A DNA stretch of 64,000 nt from an uncultured Anaerolineae bacterium (GTDB taxonomy: Bacteria > Chloroflexota > Anaerolineae > Promineifilales > Promineifilaceae), in contig CAJQMR010000013.1 of NCBI GenBank assembly GCA_905479495.1, forward strand, positions 1 through 64,000, given 5' to 3'. Made by a program: the position numbers and the translations under genes. A model generated the notes under the pieces. The model saw nothing but the letters and a program-made list of their open reading frames with translations. It was not told the DNA's origin and did not search any database. Positions 35,465 to 43,690 of this stretch are shown here, one piece after another (positions within the stretch are counted from its first letter, which is position 1; every line of letters begins with the position of its first letter).

Positions 35465-36217
35465 ATGCGTTCACAACTATTTGGCTTTATTGTCAAAACC
35501 CATTTAACCTATGAATTGACACTCGACTGCCCATTGAACCGGGCGGCAACAACCATGATTGAGTTTCTCAGGGAGCTGGATGCGGTCATTGACTCCAAAC
35601 CGGATACCTCTTCCCGGCTCATTCATTATCTCAGTGATCCGTTGACCATCGGCTTTGAAGCCTTTCTCAACGAATGGGATGAGGAGATCGTGCAAACCGT
35701 GCGAGCCGTTTTGGCCGACCATGCCCTGGCACCGGAATTTCTGCGGATGAAGCGCCTGGAGGATGCCCTTTCCTGGCTGTGGCCCAAACTCCGCGAAACG
35801 ACAGTGCTGGGCAACTTTGTTTTTGCCACGACGATAGATAATCTGTTACTGTTGACCGTTTCTTTTGGCTGGAATGATGGCGCGTTGCCCGAGGATTTAG
35901 CCACTGTAGAAAGCTTCATGCCTCTGTATACCCGTAAGGTGGTGCAGCTTGGCTATACGTGTAAGCTACTTTCGCCACTGATTCAATCTCAGAAAGCGAC
36001 ACCGACGAAAAGAAAGTATGGTCCTCGGGGAGATACCTTACTCAAACTTCATGAATTGGTTTCTTATCGTCGCCAGAATATCACGCCCAACCGTGTCGAA
36101 ATCACCTTGAAACAAGCGTGCGAGGATAAAGATTTGGCCATGGCCACAGTCAAGAAGTATGCCCCGATCCTGTGTGAGCGTTGGTATGATCAGCGGTACG
36201 CAGGAGACGTACATTGA
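35465..36217 (+). CDS. Element protein of unknown function with C-terminal HTH-like segment
   Basis: 250 residues, GAGGAG nine bases before ATG. Mostly helical. The C-terminus (KRKYGPRGDTLLKLHELV, then ITLKQACEDKDLAMATVKKYA) is basic and looks like a DNA-binding helix-turn-helix. No known family. Followed by a terminator at 36316. Confidence 0.6.
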   Translation: MRSQLFGFIVKTHLTYELTLDCPLNRAATTMIEFLRELDAVIDSKPDTSSRLIHYLSDPLTIGFEAFLNEWDEEIVQTVRAVLADHALAPEFLRMKRLEDALSWLWPKLRETTVLGNFVFATTIDNLLLLTVSFGWNDGALPEDLATVESFMPLYTRKVVQLGYTCKLLSPLIQSQKATPTKRKYGPRGDTLLKLHELVSYRRQNITPNRVEITLKQACEDKDLAMATVKKYAPILCERWYDQRYAGDVH

Positions 36218-36315
36218 GGGAGGTGACTGGCAGAAAATAACAGAGTGAACCATTTAGTAAACCATTCAGTGAACAATGAACATTGTGCACCAAATCTGTG
36301 ACGATCTCGTTTACA

Positions 36316-36358
36316 CTGCCCCGCGATGGACGCCCCATCACGGGGCAGTTTTATTTTT
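36316..36358 (+). terminator. Rho-independent terminator
   Basis: CTGCCCCG (36316-36323) pairs with CGGGGCAG (36341-36348), with an inner ATGG/CCAT helix, followed by TTTTATTTTT. Confidence 0.8.
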
Positions 36359-36410
36359 CAGACAAGGGATGCGATCACCAGTAATGTCCATCAGAGAAAC
36401 GCATCCGCCA

Positions 36411-36453
36411 GGGTTGCCCGTTTTACCTTGGGATTTTGGTAAGCGGGCAACCC
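36411..36453 (+). promoter_or_regulatory. Leader hairpin just before a ribosome site
   Basis: GGGTTGCCCG (36411-36420) pairs with CGGGCAACCC (36444-36453), and TTACC with GGTAA inside. The hairpin ends 3 bases before AAAGGAG of the gene at 36468, so it could be a protein-binding operator or translational control element for the replication operon. Confidence 0.55.
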
Positions 36454-36467
36454 CAAAGGAGTGAACG

Positions 36468-36707
36468 ATGAGTCGAGATGAACGGTATGTGGTGCGCTGT
36501 ACGGCCGCCGAGAAGAAGTTGCTGGCTGAGGTTGCCTTTGCCATGCAGCGGACGCTGAGCGATGCGGTGCGCATTCTGGTTTTTGAGAAAGCCAGAGATT
36601 TAGAAATCTTAGTTCCCATGGAAACGGAGGCACCGATTCCGCTGCACATCCATGGCATTGTTGGAGGCAGATTAATTCCCCAAGTCAATCCAGGAGGTGA
36701 GCGATGA
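36468..36707 (+). CDS. Small ribbon-helix-helix-like protein
   Basis: 79 residues, AAGGAG seven bases before ATG. N-terminus RYVVRCTAAEKKLLAEVAFA then TLSDAVRILVFEKA has the strand-helix-helix pattern of RHH DNA-binding proteins. First gene of the replication operon (36468-38670); with the leader hairpin it could be an autoregulator or copy-control protein. No close family recognised. Confidence 0.55.
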   Translation: MSRDERYVVRCTAAEKKLLAEVAFAMQRTLSDAVRILVFEKARDLEILVPMETEAPIPLHIHGIVGGRLIPQVNPGGER

Positions 36708-36910
36708 ATCCAAATGGTCCAGATTTTGATCCCGAAGCAGTTGCTCTGGGTAAGGTATATGCCTTACTCATTCGTGCCGCTCGGCAGCACAAGGCCAGAC
36801 AGAAGCAAGAAGCGGGACAGGCAGAAATTGCCACGCCCCAGAGTGAAACAACGCCGGAAACGGCCGATTCACGAAAGCCTACCACCACGGCCTCCTTTTG
36901 GGCTGAGTAA
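36704..36910 (+). CDS. Small hydrophilic protein, unknown
   Basis: 68 residues, ATGA overlap with the previous gene and GGAGG upstream. A short helix (ALGKVYALLIRAARQH) and a disordered Glu/Thr-rich tail. No motif. Confidence 0.5.
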   Translation: MNPNGPDFDPEAVALGKVYALLIRAARQHKARQKQEAGQAEIATPQSETTPETADSRKPTTTASFWAE

Positions 36911-36913
36911 ACG

Positions 36914-37774
36914 ATGGCAGAGTACCGGCAAATTCACACCCGCATCTGGAAAGATAGCTGGTTTCTCGGTCTGGAGCCGACGCACAAACTCCTGTTCATC
37001 TATCTGTTTGGCAATGAGCGGGCCAGCGTGGCCGGCATATACGAGTTACCCTTGCCTGTCATCTGCTTTGAAACTGGGCTGGAAGAGTCTGTCATTCAGA
37101 CAGGATTAGCTATTTTCGCTGAGGCGGGCAAAGTAGTTTATGAAAACAACATCGTCTGGGTGGTCAATTTACGGAAATACAACGACAGTGGCAGCAGCAA
37201 AGTCAAAGTCAAAATTGACAAAGATATAGCAGCCATACCGGAAGGTGTTGTGAAAACCCTATACGCCCAACATTACCAGGGCAGAGACCCTAACCAGTCG
37301 GCAAAACAATCGCGGATACCCTATCCGGCAGTGGCGAGCGAACAAGAACAGGAACAGGAAAAGGAAAAAGAACTGGAGCAAGAAAATAAGCACCCCCCAC
37401 CTGCGATAGATAACAAAGATGAGGTTGAGGCTCTCTTTGCTGCCTGGGAACGCTACTTCCCAGGCAAGCCTCAACCCCGGCGTACGGCAGCCCAGCGGAA
37501 GAAAGTGGTAGAAAGACTCAAAAGCGTTCATTTTCAGGAGCATTATGAAACCGCTTTAGACGTTGCCGCCCAAAGCCGGACGTTGCAAAGTGAGTCCTGG
37601 TTTTCCTTTGATTTTTTTGTGAAGAATGAGGCCAATTACCAGAAGATGTTGGATCGCTGGATGGCCTGGAAAGATAAACAACTAAACGGTGCAGCACCCA
37701 ATCCGGCTACCTCATCGGTGACCATTGCCGAAGCGGAACGGCTTAACCGGCTGTTGGCCAAGGGAGCACTATGA
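36914..37774 (+). CDS. Replication initiator/replisome organizer-like protein
   Basis: 286 residues, start 3 bases after the previous stop. Residues 1-100 (YRQIHTRIWKD, HKLLFIYLFGNE, GIYELPLPVICFETGL) follow the winged-helix pattern of phage replisome organizers (DnaD/phage-O-like). Then come a Glu/Lys-rich linker (repeats of EQEQEKEKE type) and a C-terminal helical domain (FAAWERYFPGKPQPRRTAAQRKK in two parts) like those that contact helicase or origin DNA. It overlaps the helicase-loader gene by ATGA, the typical initiator-loader pair of phages and plasmids. It would bind the element origin, perhaps within its own gene. Confidence 0.65.
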   Translation: MAEYRQIHTRIWKDSWFLGLEPTHKLLFIYLFGNERASVAGIYELPLPVICFETGLEESVIQTGLAIFAEAGKVVYENNIVWVVNLRKYNDSGSSKVKVKIDKDIAAIPEGVVKTLYAQHYQGRDPNQSAKQSRIPYPAVASEQEQEQEKEKELEQENKHPPPAIDNKDEVEALFAAWERYFPGKPQPRRTAAQRKKVVERLKSVHFQEHYETALDVAAQSRTLQSESWFSFDFFVKNEANYQKMLDRWMAWKDKQLNGAAPNPATSSVTIAEAERLNRLLAKGAL

Positions 37775-38670
37775 AAACTTTAGAGATAGGCCCAGAGATA
37801 CAAATTGTTGTGGATGATAACTGTCATAGCCGGCTGTTGTCCGCCAAGGAGCAGGGAAAAGCGCTAACGTTTTGTAACGAGGCAAATGATCTAGCTTATA
37901 CCTGCCGCAACTGTTTTGGTCTGGGCACGCTTACCTTTCGCGCCATCAACCGGAGACGGGAGGAATATATCCAGGCCGCCTGCCCAGTCTGCGATCCAGA
38001 ACTGGAGAGTGATAGAGTGAACCAGCTACTCTGTCACAGCGGCTTGCAGCCTGACGAATATGGCTGGACGGTGGATTTTCTAGCCAATTTAACGGGCCAG
38101 GCCAGGGCCGGGGCAGTGGCCCGGCAGCTGATCGCCAGTGCCCCACAGCCTCAAGGATGGGTTTCGCTATATGGCCCTTATGGCGTGGGGAAATCTGGGC
38201 TAATGAAAGCCACCGTGGCCGCGTTATGCCAGATGGGTGTACCCTCTCTTTACCGGCGAGCTGACGATATCCTCAGCGAGGCAAAAGCGATTTTCAATGA
38301 GGACCCGGCTGCACAGGATGCCAGTGAGCGAGCTATTAAGGCCAGATACAGCCGTTATCCATTCCTGGCAATTGATGAGGTAGACCGCATAGCTGATACT
38401 GCCTGGTCCAGAGCGTTTATCTTTTCCATCCTGGATGAACGGTACAACGCCCGCAAAAAGCAGGCAACGATGATTGCCACGAACGCGATGCCAGGGCAGC
38501 TGGCCTCACATTTTGGTTATTTAGAGGACCGGATGAAGGATGGCCAGCGGATTATTATTGCCGGTTCATCCCTGCGAGGGAAAAGGAGCGAAGACGACGG
38601 TCTAGATGGACGTAGGCAGACTGAAACGACCGATTTGACAGTGCAAGCGCTTCCTGAGTTATTAGGGTAG
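37771..38670 (+). CDS. DnaC/IstB-like helicase loader ATPase
   Basis: 299 residues. An N-terminal zinc-ribbon-like part (CRNCFG at about 48, CPVCD at about 72) is followed by an AAA+ core: Walker A GPYGVGKSG (about 134-142), Walker B FLAIDEVDRI, sensor I ATMIATNAMP, and a C-terminal arginine-rich end. This is the DnaC/DnaI/phage P-type loader, which places replicative helicase on DNA. Coupled to the initiator by a 4-base overlap. A CxxC zinc ribbon before the AAA+ core resembles DnaI-type loaders. Confidence 0.8.
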   Translation: MKTLEIGPEIQIVVDDNCHSRLLSAKEQGKALTFCNEANDLAYTCRNCFGLGTLTFRAINRRREEYIQAACPVCDPELESDRVNQLLCHSGLQPDEYGWTVDFLANLTGQARAGAVARQLIASAPQPQGWVSLYGPYGVGKSGLMKATVAALCQMGVPSLYRRADDILSEAKAIFNEDPAAQDASERAIKARYSRYPFLAIDEVDRIADTAWSRAFIFSILDERYNARKKQATMIATNAMPGQLASHFGYLEDRMKDGQRIIIAGSSLRGKRSEDDGLDGRRQTETTDLTVQALPELLG

Positions 38671-38702
38671 CTAAATGGTAAATGAATATACGAAAGGGCC
38701 GG

Positions 38703-38891
38703 TTAATCTTCTTTGCGGGGTCGGCCCTGTGTGCGGGGAATTTTTTTGAATGCCTCTAACTCTTCTCGGGTGATTAGCCACTGCCAGCCGTATTGCTTGC
38801 CTAATCGACCCGATTTACAGAATTGATGGACACGGCGGGGTGAGACATCCAGCTCTTTAGCTGCTTCTTTTACCGTCAATAATTCAGACAT
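38703..38891 (-). CDS. Excisionase-like/MerR-type small HTH protein
   Basis: 62 residues: LLTVKEAAKELDVSPRRVHQF then WLITREELEAFKK is the winged-HTH pattern of excisionase-family proteins. One of few minus-strand genes in the element, near the recombinase, where a recombination directionality factor is expected. Weak ribosome site (GGATTA). It could instead be a repressor of the divergent promoter at 38952. Confidence 0.75.
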   Translation of the reverse strand: MSELLTVKEAAKELDVSPRRVHQFCKSGRLGKQYGWQWLITREELEAFKKIPRTQGRPRKED

Positions 38892-38951
38892 TAATCCATT
38901 TTACTACTAAAGGATGAATATTTCTAAAGTCGGAAAAGGGTGACCAATATG

Positions 38952-38981
38952 TTGCCGATACTATACGAAGTTTGGTACAAT
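38952..38981 (+). promoter_or_regulatory. Promoter candidate for the 39090 gene
   Basis: TTGCCG, 18 bases, TACAAT, about 110 bases upstream of the ATG at 39090, in the divergent gap after the excisionase-like gene. Confidence 0.5.
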
Positions 38982-39089
38982 TTATTTCCCTCCTCCCCCC
39001 CTTTTCTATTAATCGTGAAGTTTCATCAACCCTGGTTCCCGCTGCTGGTCTGCCAGCACCATTAGGGTGGTGAAAGGAGTGGACACCTT

Positions 39090-39893
39090 ATGAAACAACC
39101 CAATTGGATGACCCATACCGAACAATACGCCGATGCCTTGTTTGGCATGGTTGGCAATATTCTCACAGCGTACATCAGCCGCCTGGCACCGTTTGTGGTG
39201 CCCTTGGCTCCTGCCTTTTTCTTTGCCCACAGCATCTACGGGCAAGTGTTGACAATGACCAGTGACCAACGACTGGCTCTGACGCTGGCGGGAATATCGG
39301 CTCTGGGTCTGGAAATTGTGGGGATTATGGCGGCGCATCGGGCCGTGGAGTTCTATAGCAAAGGCGAAACCGGCAAGGCAAAAACGGCCGTGGTGATTAC
39401 AACCATTTACCTGCTCATTGGCATCGGGGGCATCCTCTTATTTGAGAACACCGACTTCAATGCGAAGGTAACCGGCGTGGTCATGTTTATCATCGCCGGC
39501 ATGGTTTATCTCCTGCTGGGTTTAACCGAGGAAAGCAGAAAAGCGGAGCGTGAGGCAGCCGCAACGCAGGAACAAGAGGAAGAACGCCTGGCCGAAAAAC
39601 TAGCCTGGGAGCGTCAGTTAGAGCTGGAAAAGATGCGGCTGGACCATGAGTTGAAGCTCAAGCGATTGGAGACCAAAAAGGCAGTCTCAAAGACAGTTAG
39701 CCCGACAGTTGCCGGAACAGTTATGGCCACAGATTGGCGCAAATTAAACGAGGAGCAGCGGCTTTCAATGGCCAGCTACTCGACTGAACAAATTGTCAAT
39801 CTGTATGGCGTTTCTGACAGAACGGCCGAGAGGTGGCAGTCTCGATCTCGAAAACTGTCGGCAACTGTCCAGAATAATGGGTCAGCAAAGTGA
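39090..39893 (+). CDS. Membrane protein with coiled coil and C-terminal HTH (2)
   Basis: 267 residues, AAAGGAG ahead of ATG. Four hydrophobic helices (about 32-52, 66-86, 100-118, 126-146), then a Glu/Lys coiled coil (about 150-200) and a C-terminal HTH (STEQIVNLYGVSDRTAERWQ, about 231-250). Same domain plan as the protein at 32263 but different sequence. It lies directly before the recombinase, with a GTGA overlap to its longer frame. It might hold DNA at the membrane during transfer or partition. Family not recognised. Confidence 0.65.
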   Translation: MKQPNWMTHTEQYADALFGMVGNILTAYISRLAPFVVPLAPAFFFAHSIYGQVLTMTSDQRLALTLAGISALGLEIVGIMAAHRAVEFYSKGETGKAKTAVVITTIYLLIGIGGILLFENTDFNAKVTGVVMFIIAGMVYLLLGLTEESRKAEREAAATQEQEEERLAEKLAWERQLELEKMRLDHELKLKRLETKKAVSKTVSPTVAGTVMATDWRKLNEEQRLSMASYSTEQIVNLYGVSDRTAERWQSRSRKLSATVQNNGSAK

Positions 39894-39937
39894 ATCACCA
39901 ACATGACGTAAATTATAAAAACAAATGGGAGAGAATA

Positions 39938-41539
39938 ATGAAACGAGCAGTTCTATATGCAAGAGTTAGTGGGGATGATCGTAAATACGCAACGTCGGGA
40001 GTTGATGGACAACTTGATGACTGTCGAAAATATGCAAATGAAAAAGGATATCTTGTTGTAAAAGAATTTGCCGAAGATCGTGATAAACATACTTCAGGAG
40101 CCATTTGGTTACCTGAACTCAATAAAATTATTAAGCTGGCCGACAAGAACAAATTTGATGTCTTGATTGTAAGGGAACTTGATCGCTTGGCACGCAATCG
40201 CTTTAAGCAAATGTCCGTAGAAATTGAACTCGGATACCATGATGTTGCTGTAGAGTATGTTAAAGGGCAATATGAAAACACACCAGAAGGTCGACTCCTA
40301 AAGGGACTCATGGGTGAATTCGCCGAGTTTGAACGGGAGAAAATAAAAGAAAGATTGGTTCGCGGCACGATTCGTTCGGTTAGTAAAGGCAACATCAAAG
40401 TTAGTAACCGCGCCCCGTTTGGCTATAAAGTTGTAAAAAGCGGGGGAAAGCGTGTCCTGGTAATTGTAGAAACTGAAGCTACAGTTGTCAGACTAATCTT
40501 TGACCTATATGTGAACCAAGGTTATTCCGTGTATGCAATTGCTAACTATCTTGATAAGCACAATATCCAGAAACCAATAAGCGCAAAGAAAGGTTGGAGT
40601 CACGGCACGTTAAATAACATATTAAAAAATGAAACTTACGTTGGGCGATGGTACTATCGAAAATCAATGGAATTCAAAGATCCTAAGACAGGCAAGATTA
40701 AACGGAAACGACGCCCTAAAAAAGAATGGCTGATGGTTGCCGTCCCCCCCATCGTATCTGAGAAAATTTTCAAAGCTGCGCAAGAACATCGTCAAGCCAA
40801 CAAACGGAGGGGAAAACAGCGCAAAAACATTTATGCATTGGGGGGAAGGCTAAAATGTGGTCACTGCCTTAACCGGATGTCCGGAATTACAAGAAAAGAC
40901 AGGGGGAACAAACAATACTATGTTTGTAATGTTCGACATGGTAAGGGAAGGTATACGTCAGCCCAACCTTGCAATAGTCCATATTACATAGTGTCAGAAA
41001 TAGATAATGCTATTTGGCAGTGGTTAAAATCTATTTTGCTCTATCCTGAACGACTACAAAAGGAATTGGAGAAGTTCCAAGAAAAACAAATGAGCGAATT
41101 CCAACCCCTTTTAAATATGCTTAAGTCATCTCAAGAAAAATTAGGGGAACTACAGGACGAAAAGGAACGGTTGATAAAAGCATATACCTCTGGTGTGTTA
41201 GGTCTAGATGAAATTGCTTCCCAAAAAACCGACCTAGACAAACGCATCAACGACTTAACACAAGCTATCCAGGAACTGACAGTTGAACTAAAACCAAAAT
41301 TATTGAGTAAGGAAGAAATCCAAACCATTGAGGATCTCGCGGCACAAGTGTGGCAAGGAGCAGACCTAACAGACGAGGATACAGAAACGCAAAGGGAGAT
41401 TTTTCGGCTGCTGCAAATGGAAGTTACCCTCAGTGTAGAAGATGGTGAGCAGTGGGCCGATGTAAGCTGTATCTTGGGCCAAAAACATGTACCAGTGGCA
41501 TTCAAGGGAAATGATTTCTTTGCCCCATCACAAGCGTGA
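39938..41539 (+). CDS. Large serine recombinase (integrase)
   Basis: 533 residues from ATG with GGGAG upstream; a GTG at 39890 would add 16 residues. The resolvase domain carries the nucleophile in YARVSGDD (S11), plus RELDRLARN and the GEFAEFEREKIKER helix. Then come the recombinase domain (APFGYK, GWSHGTLNNILKNETYVG), a zinc ribbon (KCGHC ... CNVRHGKG ... PCNSP) and a coiled coil (about 370-440). It inserts circular DNA by a 2-base staggered exchange at attP/attB. The gene is visibly more AT-rich than its neighbours and has no ACGGCCGT, suggesting recent acquisition. Its last codons overlap the ABC-ATPase remnant, so the crossover lies in or at its 3' end. Confidence 0.95.
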   Translation: MKRAVLYARVSGDDRKYATSGVDGQLDDCRKYANEKGYLVVKEFAEDRDKHTSGAIWLPELNKIIKLADKNKFDVLIVRELDRLARNRFKQMSVEIELGYHDVAVEYVKGQYENTPEGRLLKGLMGEFAEFEREKIKERLVRGTIRSVSKGNIKVSNRAPFGYKVVKSGGKRVLVIVETEATVVRLIFDLYVNQGYSVYAIANYLDKHNIQKPISAKKGWSHGTLNNILKNETYVGRWYYRKSMEFKDPKTGKIKRKRRPKKEWLMVAVPPIVSEKIFKAAQEHRQANKRRGKQRKNIYALGGRLKCGHCLNRMSGITRKDRGNKQYYVCNVRHGKGRYTSAQPCNSPYYIVSEIDNAIWQWLKSILLYPERLQKELEKFQEKQMSEFQPLLNMLKSSQEKLGELQDEKERLIKAYTSGVLGLDEIASQKTDLDKRINDLTQAIQELTVELKPKLLSKEEIQTIEDLAAQVWQGADLTDEDTETQREIFRLLQMEVTLSVEDGEQWADVSCILGQKHVPVAFKGNDFFAPSQA

Positions 41540-41846
41540 TTTGGCGCAAAAAGTCATGCTCTCGCTTCCAGGGCGTAAAGCCAAGCACGTCCGCTTGACC
41601 AGTGCTGGGATGCAGCAGCCCGGTGAGCATTTTCAAAGTCGTTGTCTTGCCCGCACCATTTGGCCCCAAAAAACCCACAACCTCACCGGGCGCTACGGAA
41701 AAGTTGATGCCGTCCACTGCCCGAATTTCTTTGGTTTTACGCTTAATCAAACTGCGCATCGCCGCCCCCAGGCCAGCTTCTCTTTCGTGAATGGTGTAAA
41801 TTTTTTGCAGGTTCTGGATGGAAACGTAGGGAACTGTTAGGGTCAT
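41502..41846 (-). pseudogene. Truncated ABC-transporter ATPase (target of integration)
   Basis: About 114 residues from ATG 41846: N-terminal part of an ABC-2/drug-export ATPase, with Walker A FLGPNGAGKTTTLKML and the Q-loop strand ITLVMGQRN. It ends after four further residues at a stop inside the recombinase gene. The signature motif, Walker B and the remaining two thirds are missing. In intact relatives the Q-loop region goes on to a W-D-L-P stretch. The break coincides with the recombinase 3' end, so this is attB disrupted by insertion. The missing half is not in the window. Confidence 0.8.
41505..41535. other. Right attachment site (attR) of the element
   Basis: The junction of recombinase 3' end and ABC-ATPase reading frame falls here, over the sequence that encodes VMGQRN on the minus strand. 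The 2-base crossover core cannot be chosen without the empty site. Confidence 0.55.
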
Positions 41847-41970
41847 AGCCAAATTATGGCACAGGTTTGATGTGAGATCGAATTAGAATTTCCCCAAGCA
41901 ACGATCAGCCTGGACAAAAATTCAGAATGAGATTTCCGGGGAATTGCAGAACGGATAGCCATCGCTGTGC

Positions 41971-41976
41971 TAAAAT
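41971..41976 (+). promoter_or_regulatory. -10 box six bases before ATG (leaderless start)
   Basis: TAAAAT, then 6 bases, then ATG 41983. A transcript would begin at or next to the start codon; no Shine-Dalgarno sequence is present. The -35 region is poor. Confidence 0.45.
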
Positions 41977-41982
41977 GGGCCT

Positions 41983-42975
41983 ATGGTAGAAAAAGTAGAC
42001 GGACTCATTGTGGGAGCAGGGTTAGCTGGTTTACTGGCGGCCAACACATTACAAGCTGCGGGCAAATCAGTCATTGTGGTAGAGAAGGCACGAGGCGTAG
42101 GCGGGCGGTTGGCCACCTGGCGGCTCGGGCCGGGGCGCGGCGATTATGGCGCGCAGTTCTTTACCGTGCGCGAACCTGAATTCCAAAAATTTGTCGATGA
42201 ATGGCGGGAAGCAGGCCTGGCATTTGAATGGACCCGTGGTTGGGCAACCGAAGGAGAGTCTGGAGCAGATGATGGTTTTCCCCGCTATGCCATAAGCGGA
42301 GGCATGACGGCCGTTGCCAAACACCTGGCCCAAAACCTGACGCTGCATAACCAGACGAAGCTGGGAAAAATTAACTTGGTGGGAAATGGTTGGGAAGCTG
42401 TGGCGGAAAACGGCCGTTCCTACCAAAGTCGCGCGCTCCTGCTCACCCCACCCGTGCCCCAATCGCTGGCTTTGCTAAACGCAGGCGAAGTGCCGCTGGC
42501 CGATGCAGACCGGGCAGCACTGGAAAAAATCGAGTACGCACCGTGCCTCTCTGGATTGTTTTGGTTTGAAGGAGAAGTAAACTTGCCTGAGCCGGGTGCT
42601 TTGCAGCGACCCGACGCACCCGTTAGCTTTCTAGCTGACAATCAGCGAAAAGGGATTTCACCAGAAGCAACCATCATCACGGCCCACGCCAACCCCATGA
42701 TGAGCAAAATCTGGTATGAAGCACCAATACAGGAGTTGGTGGGCTTGTTTATGCGGGCGTTACGGCCGTTTCTCGGCAAAAACAGCACCGTGAAAGCCCA
42801 TCACATTCACCGCTGGCGTTATGCCCTGCCCACGGTCATCCATCCGCAGCGCACCTTGCTGGCTGCTGGATTGCCTCCGCTGGCTTTTGCGGGTGATGCC
42901 TTTAACGGCCCTCGGGTTGAAGGGGCTGCGCTTTCTGGGCTGGCTGCGGCAAAAGCGCTTATTGAGCAACTTTAA
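41983..42975 (+). CDS. Renalase-like FAD-dependent oxidoreductase
   Basis: 330 residues. The FAD-binding Rossmann motif IVGAGLAGLLAA is at residues 9-20, followed by EKARGVGGRLATWR and YGAQFF, the typical beginning of renalase-like and related NAD(P)/FAD amine-oxidase proteins. The C-terminal FAD contact is FAGDAFNGPRVEGAALSG. Bacterial renalases oxidise off-target dihydropyridine isomers of NAD(P)H; this substrate is known for the family, not shown here. Single gene, probably leaderless, divergent from the truncated ABC gene. Confidence 0.85.
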   Translation: MVEKVDGLIVGAGLAGLLAANTLQAAGKSVIVVEKARGVGGRLATWRLGPGRGDYGAQFFTVREPEFQKFVDEWREAGLAFEWTRGWATEGESGADDGFPRYAISGGMTAVAKHLAQNLTLHNQTKLGKINLVGNGWEAVAENGRSYQSRALLLTPPVPQSLALLNAGEVPLADADRAALEKIEYAPCLSGLFWFEGEVNLPEPGALQRPDAPVSFLADNQRKGISPEATIITAHANPMMSKIWYEAPIQELVGLFMRALRPFLGKNSTVKAHHIHRWRYALPTVIHPQRTLLAAGLPPLAFAGDAFNGPRVEGAALSGLAAAKALIEQL

Positions 42976-43041
42976 ACCATGTTCACCCCAAGCCAGAACT
43001 CACAACAAAAGATGACCCTGTTTTATCATTAAAACGCTGCG

Positions 43042-43425
43042 TTAATCGGCAAACTCTGCGGATGGCTTTGGGGTAGCGCCATGCAAGATTTGCGCAGGTT
43101 CATCATAGCGACCTTGCAGCTCATCTAGCTTCGTGCCTTCCCACAAGGGCACACCGTTGGTGTAGGCTGCCCGGCCAATCATGTGCGCCGACACGGGCGC
43201 GGTGAGCAAGACAAAAATGATCGTAGCAATGGCCCGGCTGGCAATGCCCAATTCGCCAAAATAGACCACCGTGCCCAACAAAATCAGCCCTAGTCCCAAC
43301 GTCGAGGCTTTAGTAGCCGCCGACATGCGCAGGTACAAATCGGGCATGCGCAACAAACCGATGCCAGCAATAAGAATCAGAAAAACGCCAAAAAGCATTA
43401 AAATGGTGCCGATTATTTGTCCCAT
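43042..43425 (-). CDS. mrpG: Na+/H+ antiporter subunit MrpG
   Basis: 127 residues, three membrane helices. The helix-1 to loop sequence GLLRMPDLYLRMSAATKASTL is the MnhG/PhaG signature. Last gene of the Mrp operon. Small subunits E-G form the membrane-embedded edge that, with A-D, exchanges cytoplasmic Na+ (or K+) for H+. Tail of about 30 hydrophilic residues. Confidence 0.93.
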   Translation of the reverse strand: MGQIIGTILMLFGVFLILIAGIGLLRMPDLYLRMSAATKASTLGLGLILLGTVVYFGELGIASRAIATIIFVLLTAPVSAHMIGRAAYTNGVPLWEGTKLDELQGRYDEPAQILHGATPKPSAEFAD

Positions 43426-43429
43426 GTTT

Positions 43430-43690
43430 TTACTCCATCAAATCTACGTAGTAAGCAAAGGCAATCGTGCCCAAAAAGGAAATCAGGGCCAAAATGGTGG
43501 CCACATCCAAAATCAATGGTTGATTCATGATCATGGCGTAAACGGCCGTTACCGCAATGCCCACCGTCGTCAGCAAATCCAAAGCCACCACCCGGTCTGG
43601 CAGGCTGGGCCCTTTGCGTAAGCGAAGAAAAGCAAAGGCCACGGTCACCATGAGCAAGGTTAACGCCAAAAAACCCACAAAATCATTCAT
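43430..43690 (-). CDS. mrpF: Na+/H+ antiporter subunit MrpF
   Basis: 86 residues, three helices. The GPSLPDRVVALDLL segment identifies MrpF. The start overlaps the mrpE stop by 4 bases and mrpG follows after 4 bases, so translation is coupled. In solved Mrp complexes subunit F lies beside G and E near the proposed ion path. Confidence 0.93.
   Translation of the reverse strand: MNDFVGFLALTLLMVTVAFAFLRLRKGPSLPDRVVALDLLTTVGIAVTAVYAMIMNQPLILDVATILALISFLGTIAFAYYVDLME

Larger units (their letters stand above)
15830..41535 (+). mobile_element. Integrated mobilizable element with large serine recombinase
   Basis: Genes from 16179 to 41539 are almost all on the + strand, closely packed, with strong AGGAG sites. 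They include plasmid-type functions: SSB, relaxase, RHH accessory protein, VirD4 coupling protein, replication initiator, DnaC-like loader, excisionase-like HTH and terminal large serine recombinase. The right end is defined by a truncated ABC ATPase gene meeting the recombinase 3' end. The left end is a guess: gene content changes between 15.8 and 16.2 kb, but the expected other half of the ABC gene is missing. Either the real left end is outside the window or the flank has been rearranged. No VirB4/TraU-type genes are seen, so transfer would need a helper system. Confidence 0.65.

Noticed and set aside
39215..39235. TTTCTTTGCCC, similar to the attR core
   Set aside because: It is internal to a membrane-helix coding region and matches only over 11 bases; not a plausible attL.
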